Positions 24,302 through 31,509 of a stretch of DNA of 64,000 bases are shown piece after piece. How positions within the stretch are numbered: the first letter of the stretch is position 1; each line of letters opens with the position of its first letter. The notes under the pieces were generated by a model, which saw only the letters and a list, made by a program, of their open reading frames with translations, was not told the origin of the DNA and did no database searches. The stretch covers positions 124,001 to 188,000 of the forward strand of contig JBBDID010000003.1 in the NCBI GenBank assembly GCA_040880585.1, given 5' to 3'. The position numbers and the translations under genes are program-made. The stretch comes from Paracrocinitomix sp040880585 (GTDB lineage: Bacteria > Bacteroidota > Bacteroidia > Flavobacteriales_D > Crocinitomicaceae).

Positions 24302-24844
24302 CTACTCGATTGGCCACTGTTTTTTATTTTGACAAGTAACCTTAACCCCTTTCTCAATTAGAACATCTTTCAGTTCAATCTCTCCACGGCCATTAGTATT
24401 TAGCACTTCTCTATACGTGCCAAAAATATAATGTGTCCAGTCAATTTCACACTCCAGACCATCTTCATAATATGTTGATGTACCCACGGAACCTCCATAT
24501 AAAGCAACTTTACTCGTGTCAACCTTGCCTTCTTCAATTTGAGTTGATAGACCAGTAAATGCATAAATTGGAACTTTTGACATATTTCCATTCTTGTCTT
24601 CAATGTACACGACTTGGTCTTGCCATCCTTCATTTATGGGAGATTGAACTTTCAAAATTCCATTTTGAGGTATTCTTAAAATTTTTCGACCATTTTTCTC
24701 AATGTTCACAGCCTCAGGTTGGTTATGGATAATTATTACATTACCTCTATAGTCTTCATTTATAATTATTTTTTCTGGGTCTGCATTGTTGCATCCGGTT
24801 ACCGTAAAAATGAACAAAATCGTTATGGTTACTATGTTCTTCAT
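24302..24844 (-). CDS. Predicted lipoprotein, possibly DUF6843
   Basis: A 180-residue lipoprotein from ATG 24844, chosen because it gives a good lipoprotein signal (MKNIVTITILFIFTVTGC with Cys18). The longer frame to 24892 runs into the boundary repeat. The mature part, with DYRGNVIIIHNQPE, RKILRIPQNGILKVQSP and a late FGTYREV segment, resembles DUF6843 proteins of Bacteroidota; I am not certain of that assignment. A single-gene unit. Confidence 0.7.
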   Translation of the reverse strand: MKNIVTITILFIFTVTGCNNADPEKIIINEDYRGNVIIIHNQPEAVNIEKNGRKILRIPQNGILKVQSPINEGWQDQVVYIEDKNGNMSKVPIYAFTGLSTQIEEGKVDTSKVALYGGSVGTSTYYEDGLECEIDWTHYIFGTYREVLNTNGRGEIELKDVLIEKGVKVTCQNKKQWPIE

Positions 24845-24851
24845 AATTCGA

Positions 24852-24982
24852 ACTAACGGTTTGAGTAAATGTAGGCAATTTACTTTGTTCAACGGATCCG
24901 CCTGAGGCGGAGTAGTTGAATTGCGTCATGAATTGTGTCGGCCAAACCTGCGCCCAATGATTTTGGGTTCTAATTGTTATGC
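24852..24982 (-). repeat. Boundary with REP palindrome and box B5 (attC-like)
   Basis: 131 bp from ACTAAC to GTTATGC. Nearly identical to 20692-20823, including the palindrome TCCGCCTGAGGCGGA and box B5 (24948-24982: CTGCGCCCAATGATTTTG, GGTTCTA, ATT, GTTATGC). Size and ends fit an attC site. Confidence 0.65.
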
Positions 24983-25017
24983 TTAGTTTTTCACAATGAG
25001 AGGAATGTGAATTTAAA

Positions 25018-25443
25018 CTAGTTAGATACTTTAATCATTTCTCCATCAAATGATTGTCCTAATGCTCTTGAGGAATATAAATAGCTCGTGTCTGTGGTTT
25101 CGATTATATCAATGAATAGAGTATCAGTCGGGCCAAAAGGATTCAATGTGTCAGTTGTTTCCGTTGTAATCATATAATATTCGCATTCACCTGTCCAGGT
25201 AATTTTGTAAGTGTCTACATAGTTTTTTGTATGGTTGGTTTCAATCTGGATAGAATCTCTTCGAGAAACTTCTACACCCTTTAGGTTTGGATATACAAAT
25301 TGTCCGTTGATAAAAGGAGAACAGTCAATTTTATTTAAATTTTCAATTTTAGAATCATTTGGTGTTTCAGGAATTTCCGTTTCTGCATTCTTACATGAAG
25401 CAAATATTATAATTAACAAAGAGAGAAGAGTGAATTTGGCCAT
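25018..25443 (-). CDS. Predicted lipoprotein of unknown function
   Basis: A 141-residue protein with a lipoprotein signal (MAKFTLLSLLIIIFASC, Cys17). The mature region begins with a Thr/Glu/Pro-rich linker and contains KIDCSPFINGQFVYPNL, SIQIETNHTKNYVDTYKITWTGECEYYMITTE and a beta-rich end, a pattern I have seen in unnamed Bacteroidota lipoproteins. The unit is flanked by GTTATGCT (24976-24983) and AGCATAAC (25464-25471), perfect reverse complements. Confidence 0.72.
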   Translation of the reverse strand: MAKFTLLSLLIIIFASCKNAETEIPETPNDSKIENLNKIDCSPFINGQFVYPNLKGVEVSRRDSIQIETNHTKNYVDTYKITWTGECEYYMITTETTDTLNPFGPTDTLFIDIIETTDTSYLYSSRALGQSFDGEMIKVSN

Positions 25444-25628
25444 AAAGCATTATGATTTAATTGAGCATAACATCTGTTCGTCTAAAAACCTAAAATACAG
25501 ATTATATTTAAAGCCACCAGATTCATTTTGTAAGTTGATAATTCGGAAGTACTACAAACCAAATTATTGAAATCACACAGCAGGACATATAGTCGTCATA
25601 ACTCCTACAGATACTGCTAAATCGGCTT

Positions 25629-25701
25629 AGTGCAACATTTAGAAAAAATCAGTGGGAGCGCCCTGCGCCCACTTGATTTTGGGTTGTAATTGTTAGCAAC
25701 C
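25629..25701 (-). repeat. Box B6 and core GTTAGCAACC (attC-like)
   Basis: AACATTTAGAAAAAATCAG followed by GTGGGAGCGCCCTGCGCCCAC, TTGATTTT, GGGTTGTA, ATT, GTTAGCAACC. AAAATCAGTGGGAGCGC and GCGCCCACTTGATTTT pair as a long stem with unpaired bases on both sides. The core GTTAGCAACC is the exact reverse complement of 27593-27602. Confidence 0.65.
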
Positions 25702-25702
25702 G

Positions 25703-27577
25703 TTATTCACTTAATTTATTGGCGGTTTCTTCCAGAAGAATGTAGAAGTTATTAAAAAGAAAATTTTCCAAGTTTTTCTTTTGTCGGTTTTTACCTTTTG
25801 GGTCGAACTCTACTTTAAGCTGCTGAATAAAATTGACCTCCTCTTTGAGAGCGTAAATACCATGACTGTATCGATAGCTAAACGATTGTATAGCAGAATT
25901 CATTTCGAATAATTTCTTCTTTTTAAACTCTTTGGCAAATTCTTTACCCGAGATGTTTTTAAGTACAGGACGTCCAAAACAGTTTAATTTATGGTCGTGT
26001 AAGCAAGCTGTAAACGTTTGTAAATCTGTTTTAAACCAATGAAAAAGTTTTTTCCCTTCTGCTTCTTCTTTTTCCTCTTGCAGAACATTGTTCATCTTAA
26101 CAATTTCTATTTTGAGTAAACTTAAATGCTCGAAATAATTATTGTCCTTACGCAATGTCAGGTGCAAGTCCATGTCAGGTATATAAACCGAAGACGTATA
26201 TGCATTTTTAATACCTTTCAGGAATTTATTCTTTAAGTCATTTGGATCCAGTTCAAGAATATTGTCAAAGCGCAAGGCGAAGCTAAATACGGTCAGATAA
26301 TCGTGCAAATTGTATTGTCCTTCAATAGCATAAGAAATCATCTTTTTGGTTAAGTTTTTATACTTACTATTGGTCAAATTGAATATTGTGCTAGGCACCA
26401 ACTGGTTTAAGACTTTATAAGCTGGAGAGACTTCCGCTTGGTCAAGTTTATAAATAAGTTTTATTTCGTTCTGCAATGAGCCTACATTGAATGTGCTGCC
26501 TGCAGTAATATATTCAAAGATCGAATCGAAAAACTTGAATTCTGAAGTCCTATTGTGATAATACAAATCCAGAAACTCATCTTTGTAGTTTAAAGGTTTT
26601 TCTGGGTCAATTTTTTTCTTTTGATTATAGGATTCCGTGAATTGAAAATCTTTCCAGTTGTAGGTTGCTTTATCAATGTCTGCTCTTTTTTTAAATGAGA
26701 TTTTACCTTTTTTGAATTCAATAGAAATAACAACTGAAAAGTAAAAGAGATCGGATAAAACTGATTGGTAGAATTCAACGACTTTCTCATTTTCAACTTG
26801 TAAGATGTTATTTTGAATATTTGAATGGATTGTAAGAAAATTATCCAAGCTGAATATCAAGGTTCTTAAGTTTTGATCCATTTTCAAAAGTAGATCATGA
26901 GTCAAAATAAACTTTTTATTCAAAAATTTCTGATATAATACATTAGATTGATAACGACTGCGGATAATTTGTCTTAGGACCTCTTTAGATTCCTGCTCGA
27001 ATTCTAGTGTAATACCTACCGTTTTTTCCTTGAGTGTAATGAATTTTTCGTGCTCAATTTCGCCTTCATTGGCAATTAAAATAATCTTTGTACCAGCATT
27101 TTCTACCAAGGAATTAACGAATCCAATAATTTCATTTAAATCTAGAGATTTGTTTCGTCTTTCTAGGTCGTCAAAACAAATAACCAAATTCTCTGTGCTG
27201 ATCCAGTTCTTTTTCTCTTTATTGAATTCACCGACGTAATCGTTAAAGTCACCTAGTCCTTTAGACTTCATAATGCCCCTAATCAGGGATCTACCTAATC
27301 CTATAGAAAGTTTGATTCCTTTTGTTTGGAGAAGAGGGAAAAGCGACATAAAAACAGCCAATTCTACGTCTTCAACTGATTTCAAGCCATAAAGAGAAAC
27401 ATAAGCAGTTTTATATTTTTTTGAGGCGTCATTAAGACATTCAGTGGATTGGATTAGAGGAATAATGTCATTTTTAAAATAGAAAGTCTTACCGGTTCCC
27501 CAATTTCCAGTCAAGAGCATAGCAAAATTAGTTGGTTTCCCTAAATATTCTTGAATTACATTTTTCAGATTGTTCAT
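25703..27577 (-). CDS. KAP-family P-loop NTPase
   Basis: A 624-residue predicted KAP/STAND-like NTPase. Walker A GNWGTGKT is at 24-31 and Walker B LVICFDDLER at 131-140; the following IILIANEGEIEHEKF segment fits sensor 1. The remaining 400 residues are helical with no membrane segments and no recognised effector domain. KAP NTPases occur as standalone genes in phage-defence contexts and in membrane-protein organisation; the accessory location favours a defence or conflict role, which is inference. It is the largest gene of the island and forms a unit with perfectly matching ends. Confidence 0.8.
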   Translation of the reverse strand: MNNLKNVIQEYLGKPTNFAMLLTGNWGTGKTFYFKNDIIPLIQSTECLNDASKKYKTAYVSLYGLKSVEDVELAVFMSLFPLLQTKGIKLSIGLGRSLIRGIMKSKGLGDFNDYVGEFNKEKKNWISTENLVICFDDLERRNKSLDLNEIIGFVNSLVENAGTKIILIANEGEIEHEKFITLKEKTVGITLEFEQESKEVLRQIIRSRYQSNVLYQKFLNKKFILTHDLLLKMDQNLRTLIFSLDNFLTIHSNIQNNILQVENEKVVEFYQSVLSDLFYFSVVISIEFKKGKISFKKRADIDKATYNWKDFQFTESYNQKKKIDPEKPLNYKDEFLDLYYHNRTSEFKFFDSIFEYITAGSTFNVGSLQNEIKLIYKLDQAEVSPAYKVLNQLVPSTIFNLTNSKYKNLTKKMISYAIEGQYNLHDYLTVFSFALRFDNILELDPNDLKNKFLKGIKNAYTSSVYIPDMDLHLTLRKDNNYFEHLSLLKIEIVKMNNVLQEEKEEAEGKKLFHWFKTDLQTFTACLHDHKLNCFGRPVLKNISGKEFAKEFKKKKLFEMNSAIQSFSYRYSHGIYALKEEVNFIQQLKVEFDPKGKNRQKKNLENFLFNNFYILLEETANKLSE

Positions 27578-27592
27578 CTATGTGATTGGAAT

Positions 27593-27718
27593 GGTTGCTA
27601 ACTTACGTACAACCCCCAAAGATAAGCCAAAAACGTAAATTAACCGTGTGTTCTCGTTTGTACCCATTTGTTTACACCCAGTTGTCGCAGATTTAAGGCG
27701 CAAATTCGCGCTAACAGG
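27593..27718 (-). repeat. Boundary with element C and box A8 (attC-like)
   Basis: GGTTGCTAAC (27593-27602), spacer TTACG, arm TACAACCC, then element C and box A8 (27681-27718). Core and arm mirror GGGTTGTA, ATT, GTTAGCAACC at 25681-25701 on the other side of the KAP gene, with 3- and 5-base spacers. Confidence 0.7.
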
Positions 27719-27725
27719 TTGTTTT

Positions 27726-28505
27726 TCAACACTTTTTAACGGCAGTGATCATTTTCTCGAGTTTTTCCTTTAGTTCTTTTTGGCTTTCTAAAATATCAGG
27801 ACCTACTTCTTCATTCGAAAAAGTCTCATCTTCAAAAAACATTTTGTAAATAGCTAACATGATAACTAAGGTCAAAGTCATTTTATAATGCTGTAAAAGC
27901 AAGTTGATATCGTTTTTAAAGTCCTGTTTTGATAATTTTATTTTATCATTTTCATGTAAATGTTCAAATTCGCTAGGCTTAGGACTTTTCCTTGGATATC
28001 CATCATAATGTTTATTACATATACAAATCCAGTTGATTCTGTGAATTGTTAAGGAGTTTCTCCAGTCCTTTATTTTGTAATTAAAATGTTTTTTTGTGAA
28101 TTCCGTCAATGATTCAGAACTCTCATGTGTGCCTTCAATTAGCAATTCCGATTTTTCTATTAACTCGTCAATAAAACTCTCATATTTATGAAACATTCCA
28201 ATATAACCAAGCCTTATTGTTTCATAAAGATTTTCCTTAAAATCTTCCGTTGAGATATTAATTATTCCTTTATATTTTGACTTTTCATATTCTCTTTTAT
28301 CGTCAACAACTGATTTAGCAGCAGCGGGTAAATAATAGTTTAAAAAAAGTGCTTTAAAAGAACCGATTTCTACCATTCTTGTCGTTATAAAATCGTGAAT
28401 TGATTTCCCTTTTGGATCTTTGTAGGATTCGGAAAAATTGGGAATCCTTGAAAATTGACTCATCAATTCCTCAAATAATTGATCGTATTTATTTTTCTTA
28501 GGCAT
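27726..28505 (-). CDS. Hypothetical protein with HEPN-like motif
   Basis: A 259-residue, mostly helical soluble protein with no known name. It contains R149-N150-SLTI-H155, matching the RN-x4-H signature of HEPN ribonucleases, followed by WICICNKHYDGYPRK. The general pattern (long helices, RNxxxxH in the middle, a late hydrophobic helix MTLTLVIMLAIYKMFF) resembles RiboL-PSP-HEPN proteins. One motif is not proof. It sits immediately upstream of the KAP NTPase unit on the same strand, but with its own boundary, so they need not work together. Confidence 0.6.
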   Translation of the reverse strand: MPKKNKYDQLFEELMSQFSRIPNFSESYKDPKGKSIHDFITTRMVEIGSFKALFLNYYLPAAAKSVVDDKREYEKSKYKGIINISTEDFKENLYETIRLGYIGMFHKYESFIDELIEKSELLIEGTHESSESLTEFTKKHFNYKIKDWRNSLTIHRINWICICNKHYDGYPRKSPKPSEFEHLHENDKIKLSKQDFKNDINLLLQHYKMTLTLVIMLAIYKMFFEDETFSNEEVGPDILESQKELKEKLEKMITAVKKC

Positions 28506-28531
28506 TAAAGGAGGTAATAAGACACTGTTGC

Positions 28532-28646
28532 TGCTAACTTCCGTACAAAACCCAAAGATAAGCCAAAAACGTAAATTAACCGTGTGTTCACTAATTGTCG
28601 CAGATTTAAGGTGAAAATTTGCGCTAATAGGTTCTAATTGTTAGGC
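28532..28646 (-). repeat. Compact boundary with element C and box A9 (best attC-like site)
   Basis: 115 bp from TGCTAAC (28532-28538) to GTTAGGC (28640-28646). Left side: TTCCG spacer and TACAAAACCC arm. Right side: GGTTCTA arm and ATT spacer. Box A9 lies directly before the right arm. On the minus strand the site begins GCCTAAC, a full match to the RYYYAAC consensus of attC sites. Confidence 0.7.
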
Positions 28647-28707
28647 TCAGTTTTCTTCAACTTATTAACATCCTATAATTCAATAAGTATACTTGGTAAC
28701 TTTGTGC

Positions 28708-29580
28708 ATGATGAGTGGAAATATTAGAAATCAAATATTAATACTTCTTTATGAAGGAGAATTAAATGACAAGGGTATATTTGAGCAGTTTGAGTTGCCA
28801 ATAGGTATATTCTATAAACTTTTGAGAATTGCTAAGAATCAAGGTCTTGTTACTTTTAAAGATTCTGCAATGGCAAATACTTTTAAGTCAGACTATATTT
28901 ACCCTCCAGGAGTTAATATTGACTTGAAATTGACAACTTTGGGAAAAGAATGGACAAAGAAGTATCTTATTGATAAGGAGAACGGATACGTTGATTTAGG
29001 CGGTTCGGACATGCTGGATATTCTACAAATCGAAAAAGCAGGAATGAGAATTTCGCATTTCGAAAACCTAACTTATGAGGAATACAGAAAAAAGTTCCCA
29101 CATATTGCAGGTAGCGCAAGAATGGATAATCGAATGTTGTATTACATCATGACAGGCAAGAAACCCAATTTGCCATCAATTGCAGAAAAAAAAGAAGTCG
29201 AATTAACAGTCGAATGGTTAGAAGGTTATTCTAGTGCAAGTAAGTATTATAATGATGCCATTGAAAGGTATGATAAGCTATTACTTGATAGATATTTAAT
29301 GGATGATCTACGAAAGTGCGTAGAATTCTTTCTGAAGGATTTTTTTGGAAATAATGTATCACTTGAAAATCAAGGTAAGAACATCAAGGGCCATTTAAAG
29401 AATAGCAGTATTTCTTCATATATAAACGCACTTTATGGGGATGTCTTGAAAAGGTTTGTAAATTATCAAAATGATTCAATTAAACATGGAGATAAATTCA
29501 ATTCACTGGAAATTGATTTTATTTTAGAAATAAGCACTTCACTGATGAAAATGCTTCTGAGAACAAAAGAGGCAGAATAG
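28708..29580 (+). CDS. Winged-helix protein with a HEPN/Abi-like C-terminal domain
   Basis: A 290-residue protein and the only plus-strand gene in the island. ATG 28708 or 28711 is preferred over the upstream TTG at 28693. The N-terminal 80 residues look like a winged helix (RNQILILLYEGELNDKGIFEQFELPIGIFYKLLRIAKNQGLV). The C-terminal part (about 190-290) is helical, with LRKCVEFFLKDFFGN and NDSIKHGDKFNSLEIDFI, resembling the N-x-x-x-K-H-G-D end of HEPN-like abortive infection domains. TAACTTTG (28697-28704) matches the -7 box, which would give an almost leaderless transcript. Confidence 0.6.
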   Translation: MMSGNIRNQILILLYEGELNDKGIFEQFELPIGIFYKLLRIAKNQGLVTFKDSAMANTFKSDYIYPPGVNIDLKLTTLGKEWTKKYLIDKENGYVDLGGSDMLDILQIEKAGMRISHFENLTYEEYRKKFPHIAGSARMDNRMLYYIMTGKKPNLPSIAEKKEVELTVEWLEGYSSASKYYNDAIERYDKLLLDRYLMDDLRKCVEFFLKDFFGNNVSLENQGKNIKGHLKNSSISSYINALYGDVLKRFVNYQNDSIKHGDKFNSLEIDFILEISTSLMKMLLRTKEAE

Positions 29581-29585
29581 AAAAA

Positions 29586-29625
29586 CCCTACCCCCAATGA
29601 TTTTGGGTTGTAATTGTTATAAATA
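29586..29625 (-). repeat. Box B7 and core GTTATAAATA
   Basis: CCTACCCCCAATGATTTTG, GGTTGTA, ATT, GTTATAAATA. The core mirrors TATTCATAAC at 30223-30232 with one mismatch, across the lipoprotein gene. No box A is present on its left. Confidence 0.6.
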
Positions 29626-29648
29626 GTTTTATACCCTTGTATTATGGC

Positions 29649-30194
29649 TTATTCTATTAATTCAACTTCGTGACATTCGAGCAGGACGTAATATAAGATC
29701 CAAATACCCAGTCCACCTTGAATTACTCCTTTAACTTTCACTTTGTCACCAACAGTGAATTGTTTTACTTCTGAATTCTCTTCAAACTCCAAAATAAGAC
29801 TGACCGTGAATATTTTCGGAATGTCAATAAGAGGGTTGCGGATATCAGTGCTGTCAATATCAACTTGAATGCTAGGCCTTCTGTCTTCCTCGACACTTAA
29901 ATTCACATCAGATACTATACCTTCTTTCCAAACAAAACTTTTTCCATTCCATGACTCTAGTCTTTTTCGAAATCTTGCTGTGTCATAATTTTCGTTTAAT
30001 TCAATTACTTGATCAATGAAAATTTTTAGAGAGTCCGAAATGTCATTATTTATGTCGTATTGACATGGTAGTTCGGTAATGTTATTTGTTGAATCAATTT
30101 CCTTATTTTCACTGTTTGATCCAGATTGTTCATTACCTGCACAAGATAGAAAAAGCAATGTTGATAAGAATGAGAAGAGTCCTATTTGCTTCAT
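29649..30194 (-). CDS. Predicted lipoprotein with OB-like C-terminal domain
   Basis: A 181-residue lipoprotein from ATG 30194 (MKQIGLFSFLSTLLFLSC, Cys18), chosen because the longer frame starts with TTG and lacks a signal. A Ser/Asn/Glu-rich linker follows. The C-terminal two-thirds has alternating strands (GIVSDVNLSVEEDRRPSIQVDID, VSLILEFEENSEVKQFTVGDKVKVKGVIQG), a pattern like the tRNA_anti/OB_aCoA-fold exported proteins. Last unit on the right side of the island. Confidence 0.7.
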   Translation of the reverse strand: MKQIGLFSFLSTLLFLSCAGNEQSGSNSENKEIDSTNNITELPCQYDINNDISDSLKIFIDQVIELNENYDTARFRKRLESWNGKSFVWKEGIVSDVNLSVEEDRRPSIQVDIDSTDIRNPLIDIPKIFTVSLILEFEENSEVKQFTVGDKVKVKGVIQGGLGIWILYYVLLECHEVELIE

Positions 30195-30508
30195 TTGTTT
30201 GTTTTTAAGTGATAACTTCAATTATTCATAACACCCGCACAAAATCCACACGAGCTTTCACCCACCCAAATATACCAAATAAAAATTCACTATTACCCTT
30301 TTGTAGAAGGGTGGACCCATCTATTCACCCCCAGTTCCGCCAGCGATTGAAGAGGCAGCCCGGAAGATGAATTGGCTTATGGAACACCGCTTTTAGAGCG
30401 ACTTTAGGAGCTTGCGAAAGCGGATGTGACATGCCAATTTCAGCTGAGGACTATAGCGGAAAGCGCGTCAGGCGGCCAAAAAATCATTAAAATTACGATC
30501 ATCTCACT

Positions 30509-30542
30509 CCTTGCTTCGCCGAAACTTCGCGAAGGTACAGTC
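30509..30542 (-). repeat. REP-like element, copy 2
   Basis: Inverted, diverged copy of 23247-23283 (CCTTGCTTCGCCG, then CTTCGCGAAGGTACAGTC). Confidence 0.6.
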
Positions 30543-30576
30543 TGCATTTTTTCTTGTAAATTTGTGCTTACGAACA

Positions 30577-30594
30577 ATCCGATAATTATCGGAT
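30577..30594. promoter_or_regulatory. 18-bp perfect palindrome upstream of fabD
   Basis: ATCCGATAATTATCGGAT lies 13 bases before the fabD start and just after TAAATTTG (30557-30564), a match to the TAnnTTTG -7 box. The position fits an operator or the 5' UTR of fabD. No matching -33 box is clear. Confidence 0.45.
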
Positions 30595-30607
30595 CCAAAA
30601 ACACGAG

Positions 30608-31498
30608 ATGAAAGCATACGTATTTCCGGGCCAGGGTGCTCAATTTGTAGGGATGGGGAAGGATCTCTACGATAATTCAAACAAAGCAAAAGATTTATTT
30701 GAAAAGGCAAATGACATGCTGGGTTTTCGCATCACAGATGTTATGTTTGAAGGAACTGACGAAGCCTTAAAGCAAACAAAAGTAACGCAGCCGGCTATAT
30801 TTTTACATTCGGTAATTTTAGCAAAAGTGCTGGGGAATAGTTTTAAGCCGGATATGGTGGCGGGACACTCTTTAGGTGAATTATCTGCATTGGTTGCCAA
30901 TGCTACCTTAACTTTTGAGGATGGTTTAAACTTGGTTGCTCAGCGAGCTTTGGCTATGCAAAAGGCGTGTGAAGCAGAACCTTCTACAATGGCGGCAATT
31001 CTTGGATTGGAAGATAAGGTAGTAGAAAAAATATGTGCAGCGGTGGATGGGGTAGTTGTGCCGGCGAATTATAACTGTCCGGGACAATTAGTGATTTCAG
31101 GTTCGGTGGCTGCGGTAGACATGGCTTGTGAAAAGTTGACAGAAGCAGGCGCAAAAAGAGCGTTAAAACTACCGGTTGGTGGTGCATTTCACTCTCCTTT
31201 AATGGAGCCGGCCAGGGCTGAATTGGCTGCTGCTATAGAAGAAACGGAATTTTCAATACCTACTTGCCCGGTGTATCAAAATGTAACAGCTTCTGCTATT
31301 TTGGATCCGGCAGAAATTCAAAAAAACCTGATGGCGCAGTTGACTGCTCCCGTGAAATGGACACAAACCATGGAACAAATGATTGAAGATGGCTGTACTT
31401 CAGTAATTGAAGTAGGCCCCGGAAAAGTGTTGCAAGGCCTCTTTAAAAAAGTGGATCGACAATTCCCTACTGAAAGTGCTGCTTTAGAAACAGCCTAA
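30608..31498 (+). CDS. fabD: Malonyl-CoA:ACP transacylase
   Basis: A 296-residue FabD of normal length. It transfers malonate from CoA to acyl carrier protein in type II fatty acid synthesis. Motifs: PGQGAQFVGMGKDLY at 5-19, nucleophile GHSLGEL near 91, Arg of QRALAMQ near 116, GAFHSPLMEPA with the catalytic His near 198, and the oxyanion-region EVGPGKVLQGL near the C-terminus. It is not beside other fab genes in this window. It is the first core gene to the right of the island, with a possible operator at 30577. Confidence 0.95.
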   Translation: MKAYVFPGQGAQFVGMGKDLYDNSNKAKDLFEKANDMLGFRITDVMFEGTDEALKQTKVTQPAIFLHSVILAKVLGNSFKPDMVAGHSLGELSALVANATLTFEDGLNLVAQRALAMQKACEAEPSTMAAILGLEDKVVEKICAAVDGVVVPANYNCPGQLVISGSVAAVDMACEKLTEAGAKRALKLPVGGAFHSPLMEPARAELAAAIEETEFSIPTCPVYQNVTASAILDPAEIQKNLMAQLTAPVKWTQTMEQMIEDGCTSVIEVGPGKVLQGLFKKVDRQFPTESAALETA

Positions 31499-31509
31499 TC
31501 TTAAAATAA

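Larger units (their letters stand above)
30223..30607. other. Right border of the island, no gene
   Basis: Starts with CATAACACCCGCACAAAATCC, a diverged form of the element C start, then CACCCAAATATACC shared with 24231. It continues through a GC-richer stretch with the tail GTCAGGCGGCCAAAAAATC, reminiscent of the MITE interior, an inverted REP copy (30509-30542) and the fabD upstream region with the palindrome at 30577. No coding or RNA gene is recognised. Confidence 0.55.

Noticed and set aside
15470..29625. Recurring boxes A and B considered as a CRISPR array
   Set aside because: The repeats are spaced by whole genes of variable length rather than uniform short spacers, and no cas gene is present.
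15473..30240. Island considered as an integrated phage or ICE
   Set aside because: No integrase, structural, replication or conjugation gene is seen and cargo is in separately bounded small units.
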